This document shows positions 44,377 to 54,098 of a stretch of DNA of 64,000 nucleotides, one piece after another (positions within the stretch are counted from its first letter, which is position 1; every line of letters starts with the position of its first letter). The stretch lies in the NCBI RefSeq assembly GCF_013463155.1, contig NZ_CP040781.1, positions 1,488,001-1,552,000 on the forward strand, written 5' to 3'. The notes under the pieces were generated by a model. That model was not told where the DNA came from, ran no database searches, and saw nothing but the letters and a program-made list of their open reading frames with translations. Source of the DNA: Staphylococcus sp. 17KM0847 (GTDB taxonomy: Bacteria; Bacillota; Bacilli; Staphylococcales; Staphylococcaceae). Position numbers and translations under genes: made by a program.

Positions 44377-44647
44377 GTGATTTTTTCGATATTTCACAAT
44401 TTTCTTTCCTAAACTTTTTTATTATTACAACAAAATATTTTATGTAGCCATAATAACTATTAAAAACTTATTTATGATTCATAATTACAATAAAGATACA
44501 TCATGCAACTATAAACTTTATAATCTTAAAATAATTTAATGTATATCTCAAATTAAACACGGGATACCTACTATCAAAAGTCATTAATATTTCTGTCTTA
44601 TACACAGTATGTTAAAATAGCGTTAATAATAAAGGAGGTCTTAAACT

Positions 44648-45115
44648 ATGCCAAAAATGAATGTTGAAAGCTTTAATTTAGATCATACAAAAGTCGTTGC
44701 ACCTTATATTCGTTTAGCAGGTAAAATGAAAGGGGTAAATGGAGACGAAATTTATAAATATGATATTCGTTTCAAACAACCTAATCAAGAACATATGGAT
44801 ATGCCTGGACTGCACTCTCTTGAACATCTTATGGCAGAAAATATACGTAATCATACAGATAAAGTGGTGGATTTAAGTCCTATGGGATGTCAAACAGGAT
44901 TTTACGTATCATTCATCAATCATGATGATTATACAGATGTTCTCAATATTGTTGAAAAAACAATTCATGATGTCCTCAACGCAACAGAAGTCCCTGCCTG
45001 CAATGAAATACAATGTGGATGGGCTGCTTCCCACTCATTAGAAGGCGCAAAAGCCATCGCTCAAGATTTTCTTAATAAACGTACACAATGGCACGACATC
45101 TTTGGTGAAGGTTAA
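44648..45115 (+). CDS. luxS: S-ribosylhomocysteine lyase
   Basis: Cleaves S-ribosylhomocysteine to homocysteine and DPD, the AI-2 precursor; a step of SAM recycling. 155 residues. Metal ligands His56 and His60 (HSLEHLMAE) and Cys123 (QCGW); catalytic Glu59 and Cys81 (MGCQTGF). RBS AAAGGAGG. It lies next to the SAM-regulated operon, on the opposite strand. Confidence 0.97.
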   Translation: MPKMNVESFNLDHTKVVAPYIRLAGKMKGVNGDEIYKYDIRFKQPNQEHMDMPGLHSLEHLMAENIRNHTDKVVDLSPMGCQTGFYVSFINHDDYTDVLNIVEKTIHDVLNATEVPACNEIQCGWAASHSLEGAKAIAQDFLNKRTQWHDIFGEG

Positions 45116-45151
45116 TACCTTGTCTTTAGGCAATTTTGTACTACCGTTCCA

Positions 45152-45194
45152 AAAAGACCTGATTTTATGCGAACAACATAAAATCAGGTCTTTT
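45152..45194. terminator. Terminator after luxS
   Basis: A perfect 18-bp stem from AAAAGACCTG (45152) to CAGGTCTTTT (45194) with a seven-base loop. Works for luxS and for the convergent DoxX-like gene. Confidence 0.95.
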
Positions 45195-45238
45195 GCGTAA
45201 GAAGTGTTAAGATGATTCATCTACACTTCAAATTTATT

Positions 45239-45595
45239 TTATAGTCTTCTAATCCAAGCCATCAATACAAATTGCAAAGGTAATCTACCATATAATATCT
45301 TATTAGGAAGTGACTTATCACCTAATGGTAACTTTTTACGTGCCATATAAATATTTGCTGGAAAAACTGCCCATAAAAATGCAATCATTACATGTTTAAA
45401 CGCATACCCGGGTTTTTTCACAATTAATAGTAAGCCAAACATAACTTCAAATATACCTGTAATCCATACCGCTTCTTTTCTCAAAGGTAAATAATGCGGC
45501 ACAATCTTACGAAAATTTTCTTCTCTTTTAAAATGTAGTATGCCTGCTGTTAAAAACAATAATGCAACAATCTGTCTATTTATAAACTTTAGCAT
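45239..45595 (-). CDS. DoxX-like small membrane protein
   Basis: 118 residues, four predicted membrane segments, in the DoxX-like class (LLFLTAGILHFKREENFRKIVP at the start). No function can be assigned. It follows pdp by 13 bases in the same direction, so they are probably co-transcribed. Confidence 0.75.
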   Translation of the reverse strand: MLKFINRQIVALLFLTAGILHFKREENFRKIVPHYLPLRKEAVWITGIFEVMFGLLLIVKKPGYAFKHVMIAFLWAVFPANIYMARKKLPLGDKSLPNKILYGRLPLQFVLMAWIRRL

Positions 45596-45608
45596 GTATA
45601 ACGCCTTT

Positions 45609-46910
45609 CTATTCTGTAATGACTTTATGAATCAATGTTGGCACTTCACCGTGATCTGCAATTGTAATATTATCATATAACTTTTGTTTAACTTGCTCAA
45701 CGTCTTCTTGATTCGCATAGATCGTTAACAACGACTCACCCTTTTCTACTGTGTCGCCTACTTTTTTGTGCAATACTAAACCTACTGCTAAATCAATCGT
45801 ATCTTCTTTCGTTTGACGTCCCGCACCTAACATCATAGAGGCAATCCCTATTTCATTAGCGATCATCTCAGAAACCACACCTGATTGTTGTGCTGGTAAT
45901 TCAAAAGTAAATTGTGCCGTTGGAAGTTTTGATGGATCATCCACAACTGATGCATCGCCACCCTGATTACTTAAAAATGTTTTGAACTTTTCAAGTGCTT
46001 TACCATTTTCTATAACACCTAATAGTTGTGTTCGCGCTTCCTCCAATGTAGATGCCTTTTCTGCCAGAACAACCATTTGTGAGCCGAGTGTAAGTACAAG
46101 CTCTGTTAAATCTTCAGGTCCTTCACCTTTTAATGTATCGATGGCCTCTTTCAACTCTAATGCATTACCAATCGCTCGTCCAAGAGGTTGTCCCATATCC
46201 GAAATAATAGCCATTGTATTGCGACCGACTTGATTACCGATTTTAACCATGGCATGTGCCAATTGTTCTGCATCTTCTACTGTTTTCATAAATGCGCCAT
46301 TTCCTGTTTTAACATCTAATACAATCGCATCTGCACCCGCTGCAATTTTTTTACTCATAATAGACGAAGCAATTAAAGGAATAGAATTGACTGTTCCTGT
46401 CACATCACGTAATGCATAAATTTTTTTATCTGCCGGTGTTAAGTTACCCGTCTGACCAATAACTGCAAGGTGATCTTCATTTACAAGCTTAATAAATTCG
46501 TCTTCTGCGATCTCAACATGAAAGCCATCCACTGCCTCTAACTTATCAATGGTTCCACCTGTATGACCTAATCCGCGTCCACTCATCTTTGCTACTGGGA
46601 TATCTAATGCTGCAACGAGTGGTGCAAGTACAAGTGTTGTTGTATCACCCACACCCCCTGTTGAATGTTTATCTACTTTAATGCCTTTAATCTCTGAGAG
46701 GTCGATTTGATCACCAGACTTTACCATTGCCATTGTCAGGTCTGCTCTCTCTTCATCTGTCATATCTTGGAAAAAAATAGCCATTGCTAAACTCGACATT
46801 TGATAATCTGGAATATCACCCTTTGTATAGCCATCTACAAAAAATTGAATTTCTTCTGTTGTTAAAGCATGTCCGTCTCTTTTTTTGGCGATAATGTCTA
46901 CCATTCTCAT
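45609..46910 (-). CDS. pdp: Pyrimidine-nucleoside phosphorylase
   Basis: Phosphorolysis of uridine, thymidine and deoxyuridine. 433 residues: [19 protein letters not shown], phosphate loop [40 protein letters not shown], and [22 protein letters not shown]. Divergent from deoD. In S. aureus, as I recall, deoC and other genes lie between pdp and deoD; here they do not. Confidence 0.96.
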   Translation of the reverse strand: MRMVDIIAKKRDGHALTTEEIQFFVDGYTKGDIPDYQMSSLAMAIFFQDMTDEERADLTMAMVKSGDQIDLSEIKGIKVDKHSTGGVGDTTTLVLAPLVAALDIPVAKMSGRGLGHTGGTIDKLEAVDGFHVEIAEDEFIKLVNEDHLAVIGQTGNLTPADKKIYALRDVTGTVNSIPLIASSIMSKKIAAGADAIVLDVKTGNGAFMKTVEDAEQLAHAMVKIGNQVGRNTMAIISDMGQPLGRAIGNALELKEAIDTLKGEGPEDLTELVLTLGSQMVVLAEKASTLEEARTQLLGVIENGKALEKFKTFLSNQGGDASVVDDPSKLPTAQFTFELPAQQSGVVSEMIANEIGIASMMLGAGRQTKEDTIDLAVGLVLHKKVGDTVEKGESLLTIYANQEDVEQVKQKLYDNITIADHGEVPTLIHKVITE

Positions 46911-47179
46911 GATTATTCTCCTCTTCTCTCTACATAATTGGAATTTGAATAAAGCTGTTCACATCATTATAAGCTTTGATTCATTCCTTTTTGTAAGCCT
47001 TTTCCTCTTTTATTATAAATGATTTCATCCCATTTGATAAATGTTATGAGAAGTGAAAATTTTAATATAAATATTATCTTCATCTTATGCACTTCAAAAT
47101 ATTAACTCTAATCGACATTTGATAGTCGGTCTGTTATCTTTAAAGTGATAACATTAATAAGATAAAGGAGCTGTTTGTT
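46911..47179. promoter_or_regulatory. Divergent pdp/deoD control region with a palindrome
   Basis: 270 bases between divergent nucleoside-phosphorylase genes. GTTATC (47133-47138) and GATAAC (47147-47152) form an inverted repeat with an eight-base spacer about 30 bases before the deoD ribosome site, where an operator would be expected. No promoter pair is certain. Confidence 0.5.
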
Positions 47180-47890
47180 ATGACACAAGGTACACCACAT
47201 ATTCAACCTAATGGTACAAAGATTGCTAAAACTGTTTTAATGCCCGGAGATCCTTTACGTGCAAAATATATTGCAGATCACTTTCTAGAAAATGTTGAAC
47301 AATTTAATGAAGTTCGCAATATGTTTGGATATACAGGCACATATAAAGGTAAAGAAGTTTCAGTCATGGGTTCCGGTATGGGCATACCAAGTATTGGTAT
47401 TTATTCATATGAACTTTATAATTTCTTCGATGTAGATACAATTATTCGTATTGGATCATGTGGTGCGATGCAAGATGATATTCAATTATATGACATTATT
47501 ATCGCACAGGGCGCATCAACAAACTCTAACTATGTTGATCAATTCCAAATTCCAGGTCACTTTGCGCCACTCGCAGATTTTGACTTAATTGTAAAAGCAA
47601 AAAATACAGCAGATAGAATCGGTGCACGTACACACGTTGGAAACGTCTTGTCTTCAGATACATTCTATAATGCTAACCCAGACTTTAATCAAAAATGGAT
47701 TGACATGGGCATCTTAGGTGTAGAGATGGAGTCTGCAGGTCTCTACTTAAATGCGATTAAAGCGGGTAAAAAAGCTTTGGGTCTCTTCACTGTATCAGAC
47801 CACTTATTACGTGATGAAGCGACGACACCAGAAGAACGCCAAAACTCATTTACACAGATGATGGAAGTTGCACTAGAAATCGCTGAGTAA
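47180..47890 (+). CDS. deoD: Purine-nucleoside phosphorylase, DeoD type
   Basis: Phosphorolysis of purine (deoxy)nucleosides. 236 residues, hexameric family: HIQPNGTKIAKTVLMPGDPLRAKYI, GSGMGIPSIGIYSYEL, IRIGSCGAMQ, and GVEMESAGLY; catalytic Asp in VSDHLL. RBS AAAGGAGC. Ends at a strong terminator. Confidence 0.97.
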   Translation: MTQGTPHIQPNGTKIAKTVLMPGDPLRAKYIADHFLENVEQFNEVRNMFGYTGTYKGKEVSVMGSGMGIPSIGIYSYELYNFFDVDTIIRIGSCGAMQDDIQLYDIIIAQGASTNSNYVDQFQIPGHFAPLADFDLIVKAKNTADRIGARTHVGNVLSSDTFYNANPDFNQKWIDMGILGVEMESAGLYLNAIKAGKKALGLFTVSDHLLRDEATTPEERQNSFTQMMEVALEIAE

Positions 47891-47904
47891 TCATTACAAA
47901 ACAT

Positions 47905-47967
47905 GGGACGGCAAATAAGATAAAACAATCTTTTTGAGCTATTAAGATTTTTATCCTTATCCGTCCC
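47905..47967. terminator. Terminator between deoD and ribokinase
   Basis: GGGACGG (47905-47911) with CCGTCCC (47961-47967), extended by an inner AATAAGATAAAA / TTTTATCCTTAT pairing. Convergent gap. Confidence 0.85.
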
Positions 47968-48022
47968 AATTTATTGATATAAAGTTTCACTATCATGTAT
48001 ATTGATAGGCATTGTTCTCTTT

Positions 48023-48907
48023 TTATTTTAATGCTTGATCTACTTCTTCTCTCGTGGGAATTCCTCCTTGCGCGCCAAGCTTAGAAACAGCAAAGCAAGA
48101 CGCCATATTGGCAAAATACAATGCTTCAGATAACGTCTTTTCTTCACTTAACGCCACCGCAAATGCACCATTAAATGTATCACCTGCTCCAGTCGTATCT
48201 ATAGCTTTACATTGATAAGCAGGAATAATATGCTTATTTTGATCATAATACGCCACACCTTTTTCACCTAATGTAACAATTAATTGATTTGGATAATCTT
48301 TTATCGCCTCATCCCATGGCTTTCCAAATAACTTCTGGCATTCATACTCATTAGGTGTTAAATATGTAACTTTATCCAATAACTTAGCATCTATTGCTCG
48401 ATATGGGGCAGGATTCAAAATAACTTTCAATCCTAACTCTACTGCCTTTTCAATAACTGCTTCTACTGTATTTGAAGGTATTTCCTGCTGCATTACAACA
48501 ATATCGCCTTTATCAAATCGCGTTAAGAGTGGAACGACTATTTCTGGTGTAATAGCATTATTTGCTGCCGGTACGACAACAATGCGATTATCTTGATCGT
48601 ATAATGTAATATGTGCAGTTCCGGAGTGTTCTCCTTTTACTACTTGCACATGTGACGTGTTAACATCGTACTGACGCAAATTCGTTAAAATTTCTTGACC
48701 AAAAGCATCTTGACCTACTGCACCAATCATATAGACTTCCTGAGTTTTGGCCAACTTTGCTGCTGATACTGCCTGATTTGCCCCTTTACCTCCCGGCGCC
48801 ATAAAAAATGATGTGCCTAGAATCGTTTCACCTTGTTCTGGTAAAGCATCTGTACATACTGTCAAATCCATTGAGGCACTTCCTATTACAATAATATGTT
48901 TGTTCAT
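48023..48907 (-). CDS. rbsK: Ribokinase
   Basis: Phosphorylates ribose to ribose-5-phosphate. 294 residues, PfkB family: IVIGSASMDLTVCTD start, substrate motif MAPGGKGANQAVSAAKL, ATP/anion-hole motif AIDTTGAGDTFNGAF. It is not next to rbsD/rbsU here. The gene 13 bases upstream encodes a DUF393 protein, so the two may be co-transcribed. Confidence 0.93.
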   Translation of the reverse strand: MNKHIIVIGSASMDLTVCTDALPEQGETILGTSFFMAPGGKGANQAVSAAKLAKTQEVYMIGAVGQDAFGQEILTNLRQYDVNTSHVQVVKGEHSGTAHITLYDQDNRIVVVPAANNAITPEIVVPLLTRFDKGDIVVMQQEIPSNTVEAVIEKAVELGLKVILNPAPYRAIDAKLLDKVTYLTPNEYECQKLFGKPWDEAIKDYPNQLIVTLGEKGVAYYDQNKHIIPAYQCKAIDTTGAGDTFNGAFAVALSEEKTLSEALYFANMASCFAVSKLGAQGGIPTREEVDQALK

Positions 48908-48920
48908 AAGCCACCCCTTT

Positions 48921-49313
48921 CTATTCTATAAAGAATGATTGTTCATATTGTGTTGCTTTTATCCATTCTGCTCGCCATAACTTATTTCTATTTTCTGCAA
49001 AAGTTCTATAACCTAAATTACGAATAGGCTTTGGAACGATCCACAATAATGCACTCAACCACTTATAGTGATCTAGCGTATAAAGCATACGAATAATTGC
49101 CGTAGACTCATAAGTTAAGTGATCACCTTCTTGCAGTATCACACTATTATAATGTACTGTTTCTGGATGTGTTTTTTCTAGCAGGCGACCTGCTTTACTA
49201 TTAAGAGGTATAAATTGATAATTTCTAGGTAAACCTTGACGTATAAGCCAAATGGCATAGTTATAACAATAAACACAACTGTCATCATAATAAATAATTG
49301 GCACTTTAATCAC
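48921..49313 (-). CDS. DUF393 (DCC-type) thiol-disulfide oxidoreductase-like protein
   Basis: 130 residues. The DCC start VPIIYYDDSCVYCYNYAIWL has the CxxC pair on a thioredoxin-like beta-alpha. A short hydrophobic region (LSALLWIVPKPIRNLGYR) follows. Family members are predicted oxidoreductases without known substrate. Confidence 0.85.
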   Translation of the reverse strand: MIKVPIIYYDDSCVYCYNYAIWLIRQGLPRNYQFIPLNSKAGRLLEKTHPETVHYNSVILQEGDHLTYESTAIIRMLYTLDHYKWLSALLWIVPKPIRNLGYRTFAENRNKLWRAEWIKATQYEQSFFIE

Positions 49314-49353
49314 CTCATCTCTATACTAACTTTTATTATCGAGAATAGAAATT

Positions 49354-49389
49354 AAAAAGCTAAAACATCCTTTAAATGCCTTAGCTTTT
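49354..49389. terminator. Terminator after nhaC
   Basis: AAAAAGCTAA pairs with TTAGCTTTT across a 17-base loop; T-rich continuation on the minus strand. Confidence 0.8.
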
Positions 49390-49398
49390 CTCTATTTA

Positions 49399-50829
49399 TT
49401 ATTCAACTGCTTCTTGCTGACGATAATATGTTTGTTGTTCTTCTGTCATTTTCACAATTTTAAAACCTATAAATGCATAAAGAATTGAAATTAATGGAAC
49501 AATGTAGTTTAAAATTGCGAATGGTGCATATTGCCATACTTCAACATTTAGTGTAGTCAAAATAAACACACCACATGTATTCCATGGAACAAAGACTGAT
49601 GTTAATGTTCCACCATCTTCTAATGCTCGTGACAAGTTTTTAGGATGCAATCCTTTATCAATAAACGTAGAAACATACATACGTGATGGTACAATAATTG
49701 AAATATATTGTTCAGAACAAGATAAGTTTGTACCAAAACACGAAATAATAACCGACGCAATAAGTGTTCCTGTATTTTTAGCAAACTTTAATACAACAGA
49801 AATTAATGCTTTTAACATACCTGAGTATTCTAGCAATCCTCCAAATGTCATAGCAACAAGTGTTAGAGAAATTGTATAGAACATAGACTCAAGGCCACCA
49901 CGATTAAACAGTTGGTCTATAATTTTATTTCCTGATTCTAACTCATAGCCTGTTTGAAGTGCTTTCACTGCATCTGCCAATGAGTCTCCTTGAACGCCAA
50001 TTTGTGTAAAGAAACCTAAAACAATCCCTAAAACGATTGCTGGAATTGCAGGTATTTTCAATGCCACAGCAATAATAACAATAAGTGGTACAACCAATAG
50101 CCATGGCGATATAAAAAACGAATCATCAATTGCGTTCATAATACTATCAATGCGCCCTTGGTTTAAATGATCACTACCATACATTTGACCCAGAATAAAA
50201 AATACAACTAAACTAATAATCAAACCAGGTATCGTTGTGTAAAACATATGTTTAATATGTTCAAACAAATCAACATTTGTCAAACCTGCTGCCAAGTTCG
50301 TTGTATCTGAAAGCGGACTCATTTTATCACCAAAATAAGCACCTGAAATAACAGCACCTGCTACCATACCAGGTGATAACCCCATACTAATGCCGATACC
50401 CATAGAGGCTACGCCAACTGTTGCCATCGTTGACCAAGAGCTCCCGATAGCCAATGCAACAATCCCACATATTACAACAACAACTGCTAAAAAATAAGTT
50501 GGAGAAATCAGTTTGAGACCGTAATATATCATCGCAGCAACGATACCGCTACCAATCCATGCACCAATAATTAATCCAACGAGCATGATAATGACAACTG
50601 CTGGCAACGCATGTTTAATCCCCTTATACATCATTTCTTCAACTTCATCCCATTCATAACCATGGCACATCGTAATAATAATGGCAACCGTTGTACCAAT
50701 TAGCAATGGGATATGCGGTGCCTGTTCAAGTTTTACAACGGTAAATAGCATAGCAGCAATCATAATACCAAGCGTCAAAAGTGCAAACCAAACACTAATT
50801 TCCTTTTTTTCTCGTTTTTTGATATTCAA
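49399..50829 (-). CDS. nhaC: Na+/H+ antiporter, NhaC family
   Basis: 476 residues, about 12 membrane segments. NhaC-type motifs: AIGSSWSTMATVGVASMGIG, GAVISGAYFGDKMSPLSDTTNLAAG, and GLLEYSGML, FGTNLSCSEQYISI. Exports Na+ in exchange for protons; some paralogues move malate or lactate. The start is TTG at 50829 with GGGGAGAGG at the right distance; the frame up to 50901 has no ribosome site and non-family residues. Confidence 0.9.
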   Translation of the reverse strand: MNIKKREKKEISVWFALLTLGIMIAAMLFTVVKLEQAPHIPLLIGTTVAIIITMCHGYEWDEVEEMMYKGIKHALPAVVIIMLVGLIIGAWIGSGIVAAMIYYGLKLISPTYFLAVVVVICGIVALAIGSSWSTMATVGVASMGIGISMGLSPGMVAGAVISGAYFGDKMSPLSDTTNLAAGLTNVDLFEHIKHMFYTTIPGLIISLVVFFILGQMYGSDHLNQGRIDSIMNAIDDSFFISPWLLVVPLIVIIAVALKIPAIPAIVLGIVLGFFTQIGVQGDSLADAVKALQTGYELESGNKIIDQLFNRGGLESMFYTISLTLVAMTFGGLLEYSGMLKALISVVLKFAKNTGTLIASVIISCFGTNLSCSEQYISIIVPSRMYVSTFIDKGLHPKNLSRALEDGGTLTSVFVPWNTCGVFILTTLNVEVWQYAPFAILNYIVPLISILYAFIGFKIVKMTEEQQTYYRQQEAVE

Positions 50830-50975
50830 TTTTAACCTCTCCCCTTCACTTAAAACATAAGCGATTAAAAATATCATACTATTTCTTTTTTTAACTCGCA
50901 AGAATTTTTTGAATATTTTGAGGTTAAAAGTTAAACGATTCTTATCTTAATATGTAGCCTTTTCAAATACAGCAA

Positions 50976-51012
50976 GACGACGAATTTTTAATATGTTAAA
51001 AAATTCGTCGTC
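50976..51012. terminator. Hairpin between the EVE gene and nhaC
   Basis: GACGACGAATTTTT pairs with AAAAATTCGTCGTC, a strong stem with A/T-rich loop. It probably ends the EVE-gene transcript, which reads leftward toward nhaC. Confidence 0.75.
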
Positions 51013-51130
51013 TCGAGATAGCGTCTATAAGAATGAAATACTTAATGGTGTAAAAAGGCTATTCTATCTTACTTTTTTATTGTATATACTTTGTACATAT
51101 ATCAATTCCTTATTTTCAGCCCGATTCACA

Positions 51131-52495
51131 TTATTTTTTGACTTGTACAATGCGTGTATATTTCAACATTTGTGATGTATATTTTTCTTTCACCTCTTGC
51201 GGTGTTAAATAAGTTACGCCTACAATATGCCAGTTCGGATTGAAACGATAAAATGAATCTTTTTTTCGACTCCATTTAATCATACTTCCATCCTTATTAT
51301 AACGTGGTAACGTGACTTCATATCCTTCTAATACATTGATAAAAGTTTGAAATACGTCTGGATCAATACGCTCAAACTGATCAATAATAAGATATTGGCG
51401 ATCCGTTCTAGGCATTAAATCTGTAATAAAACCTTCTCTATAATATAGCGCTCCTGATTCATTAGGTAAGTATCGACCATATAACATTTCTTCCATAAAG
51501 TCAGGATGCCCCACCGTAATAACAGAGGTCGCATTCGCCTTTTCTACAAGAGATTCTGCTGCCTTTACGCCTTCTGACTTATCATCTACCAACAATAAAA
51601 TAAACGGTTTTATATCATCTGATTCATCTAAAACATGTTCAGACTTAACCGTCTCAAATTGACCTTTTAACCCATCATTTTCACTCATATCCATCATTGC
51701 ATGATACTGTGTCGGTGTTAAACTCGCAATAGCTTGTTTCGCATTCTCTTGTAAAAAGTAAAGATTTTTAAGCTTCGGATGTTTATTTAAATTCATCAAA
51801 CTGATTGGATGAATATCTTCTAAGTAACGTATCTCAATCGCAGTGCTATTTGTACGCCCTGCTTCAGGAGGACGCGTATGTATGTGGTGTGCTACTTCTG
51901 CTCTGCCTACGATAGATTGATTCATATGTCTATTATAAATAATAATTTGATCGCCAATCTCAAGCTGTGTGTAATGGTGGTATCCATTGCGCTTGATCCC
52001 ATTACGTGTATGTGTATAAATCGTATATGTTTCTTCAGGTTCAAATGTTTCTGTTTCCGCCATAAAGAAATAGCGTGGAATTGTCACATCACCCGTACCC
52101 AGACCTTTGATCAATTCAAACTCGTCATATGAAATTTTATTAAATAACGTTTCTTTCATATTATTCATGCGAAACTCTAATGCTTCACTTCGCTTTAAAT
52201 AATCCGCCGTGAGTGGCTTAAACGTTTCATTGAACTTAAATTGCACATGTATTTTATTTTGTGCTCCCGTGGTAACACTTGTAATTTCACCGCATCCTAA
52301 TAAACCAGCATCTGTTTGCACTTGATAAAAAATGACCTTATCTCCAACTTGTGCTTGCTTAAACGCACGAAATCCTTGTGTTGGATTGAATTGTGCACCT
52401 GATTCAAAGACAGTGGTTTGTCCTACTAACGGTTCATTATGATTCCATCTATTATAACCACAATTTAACCAAAAGTAATTTGTTTCTGCTGTCAT
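51131..52495 (-). CDS. Double-EVE protein with degenerate McrB-like C-terminal domain
   Basis: 454 residues, no close named match in memory. Residues 1-125 look like an EVE (PUA-like) domain: YFWLNCGYNRWNHNEP, QVGDKVIFYQV, GCGEITSV. Residues 135-240 look like a second: YTIYTHTRNGIKRNGY, EIGDQIIIYNRHMNQSIVGRAEV. EVE domains bind modified bases. The rest recalls McrB-type AAA+: PFILLLVDDKSEG at the Walker A place (no GxxGxGKT) and YLIIDQFERIDPDVFQTFINVLEG at Walker B (DQFER for DEINR), so ATPase activity is unlikely. No mcrC follows. Own promoter at 52533-52561. Confidence 0.75.
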   Translation of the reverse strand: MTAETNYFWLNCGYNRWNHNEPLVGQTTVFESGAQFNPTQGFRAFKQAQVGDKVIFYQVQTDAGLLGCGEITSVTTGAQNKIHVQFKFNETFKPLTADYLKRSEALEFRMNNMKETLFNKISYDEFELIKGLGTGDVTIPRYFFMAETETFEPEETYTIYTHTRNGIKRNGYHHYTQLEIGDQIIIYNRHMNQSIVGRAEVAHHIHTRPPEAGRTNSTAIEIRYLEDIHPISLMNLNKHPKLKNLYFLQENAKQAIASLTPTQYHAMMDMSENDGLKGQFETVKSEHVLDESDDIKPFILLLVDDKSEGVKAAESLVEKANATSVITVGHPDFMEEMLYGRYLPNESGALYYREGFITDLMPRTDRQYLIIDQFERIDPDVFQTFINVLEGYEVTLPRYNKDGSMIKWSRKKDSFYRFNPNWHIVGVTYLTPQEVKEKYTSQMLKYTRIVQVKK

Positions 52496-52532
52496 AGCAT
52501 ATGAATCTCCTTCTCATATATTTATCTTATCC

Positions 52533-52561
52533 ATTATAAGTGTTTCTAACTTAAACAACAA
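52533..52561 (-). promoter_or_regulatory. Promoter of the EVE gene
   Basis: TTGTTG (52556-52561), 17-base spacer, TATAAT (52533-52538), then AAGGAG and ATG 52495. So the gene can be expressed apart from the small membrane gene upstream. Confidence 0.75.
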
Positions 52562-52571
52562 CAGCTTTTCG

Positions 52572-52808
52572 CTAGTTTCCAAAGAGCTGTATCAATCCAA
52601 CAATCACTGGGAATAAATTAATAAAGATGCCTCCTAATTTGAGCATGTTGCTAATATGTGGGTTGGGCAGTGTCCACAATGTAGCAATAATGCCAATCAT
52701 TCCAAGAATAATAGGTATAATAGTCGATGAGAACACGTTTATATCAAAGAAAATACTTAATCCTGAAAACACACCACAAATCAATGCAATATATAATCCG
52801 ATCTTCAA
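52572..52808 (-). CDS. Small membrane protein of unknown function
   Basis: 78 residues with three hydrophobic segments and almost no loops (KIGLYIALICGVFSGLSIFF, TIIPIILGMIGIIATLW, GGIFINLFPVIVGLIQLF). The start is TTG 52808, six bases after GAGGAGGTG; the GTG at 52817 would sit inside that site. No family recognised. It precedes the EVE gene in the same direction. Confidence 0.65.
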   Translation of the reverse strand: MKIGLYIALICGVFSGLSIFFDINVFSSTIIPIILGMIGIIATLWTLPNPHISNMLKLGGIFINLFPVIVGLIQLFGN

Positions 52809-52818
52809 ATCATACACC

Positions 52819-53190
52819 TCCTCTAAACTTCACACATCATTAAAACTTCAAAGGTATAATTTAAACCTTGTACAGTTAAAATAATGGGTACAAATGTATG
52901 CAAAAACTCAAATTAAATACTATTTTAGCAATAAATTATTCTGATGACTTTGTATCTTATCATCCGTTTCACTGTCAATCATCCATTCGCACGTTTTCAT
53001 AACCTAAAGCGACAATTCATTTATACTTAAATTTGTTTCGATATATTTTTCTAATAGCAATAATTTGAATGCTACCTCTTAACCTTTAATGATTCTGCAC
53101 CTTCTCAATCTTATATTCATTATAAAAAGAAAACATTGAAGTTGACTAAAATATTATTTCTTATGCTTTACTCGTATATATACAACAACC
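52819..53190. other. 370-base region without a gene
   Basis: Between the small membrane gene and the cre site after gntR. AT-rich. AAAGGT-ATAATTTA-ACCTT near 52849-52868 is a small hairpin. No open frame with a ribosome site is seen. Confidence 0.5.
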
Positions 53191-53191
53191 A

Positions 53192-53206
53192 AGTAAGCGT
53201 TTGCAA
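53192..53206. promoter_or_regulatory. cre site (CcpA box)
   Basis: On the minus strand TTGCAAACGCTTACT fits the consensus WTGNAANCGNWNNCW at every defined position. It lies just after the gntR stop and about 385 bases upstream of the next gene, so its target promoter is unclear. Confidence 0.65.
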
Positions 53207-53232
53207 AAACAAGTAGAAAATTTTGCTATTAT

Positions 53233-53931
53233 TTACTGCACCACTGCATGTTCTACTAATGTTTTACGCACCTCAGCCAAGTGGTGTGCCATCTGTTGAC
53301 CTGCTAAAACACCATTTTGTTGCTCAATGGCTTCTAAAATAGCACGATGTTCATCTAATAACTTTTCCATTGTTTTCTGACGTTTATATAAATAGATATG
53401 ACGTGTCCCCTTCATTGTTTGTTGAATCAAATCAGAAATATTATGTAATAACTCATACAATAAAGGATTATCTGAGGCTTTGGCAATTGCTAAATGAAAC
53501 TTTAAATCAGCCTCTTCCCCAGACTTGTTTTGACTGATTGCTTTGACCATATCATCTAGTGCTAAGCGCATTTCTGTCAATCTATCATTCGTTCGTCGTT
53601 CTGCCGCAAATTGAGCTGTCGATAGCTCAACCACTTCACGCAGTTCTAAAATCTCTTGAACATGCTTTTCTGTCAAAGTTTGTGTTGTAAAATCAAATAG
53701 TTGAGGTGTTTTTTGTTTAACAAACGTCCCATAACCATGTTTAATCTCTACAAGACCAATCATACGCAATGCATTTAGCGCTTCTCTAACAGAAGCATTG
53801 CTAACGCCATATTGCTTTGCCAACTTTTGGATAGAGGGTAGACGCTCTCCTTCTTGAAGTACACCACTTTCAATTTGATCAATCAAGCGATTAGCAATTT
53901 GCTCATATAATTTTTGGCTCGATATCTTCAT
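53233..53931 (-). CDS. GntR-family regulator, FadR subfamily
   Basis: 232 residues. N-terminal winged helix: LYEQIANRLIDQIESGVLQEGERLPSIQKLAKQYGVSNASVREALNAL. C-terminal FCD ligand domain with metal-binding FHLAIAKASDNPLLYELL and DEHRAILEAIEQQN. FCD regulators usually sense carboxylic acids such as lactate, gluconate or fatty acids. No catabolic operon adjoins it, so the target is unknown. LutR-like is one possibility. Confidence 0.88.
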   Translation of the reverse strand: MKISSQKLYEQIANRLIDQIESGVLQEGERLPSIQKLAKQYGVSNASVREALNALRMIGLVEIKHGYGTFVKQKTPQLFDFTTQTLTEKHVQEILELREVVELSTAQFAAERRTNDRLTEMRLALDDMVKAISQNKSGEEADLKFHLAIAKASDNPLLYELLHNISDLIQQTMKGTRHIYLYKRQKTMEKLLDEHRAILEAIEQQNGVLAGQQMAHHLAEVRKTLVEHAVVQ

Positions 53932-54098
53932 CTTTTTCCTCCTTGCTATATTCTTTTTTATTGTATCAAAATTTTAGCTTTGCAAACGTATTATTTTACG
54001 TCCTTATATGGATAAATCTAAATATTCCTTACCATTTTTATTTTCAAATGAGACTGTTTTTGATATTGTTTAATATATGTCGAAAGGAGTGCTTCACA

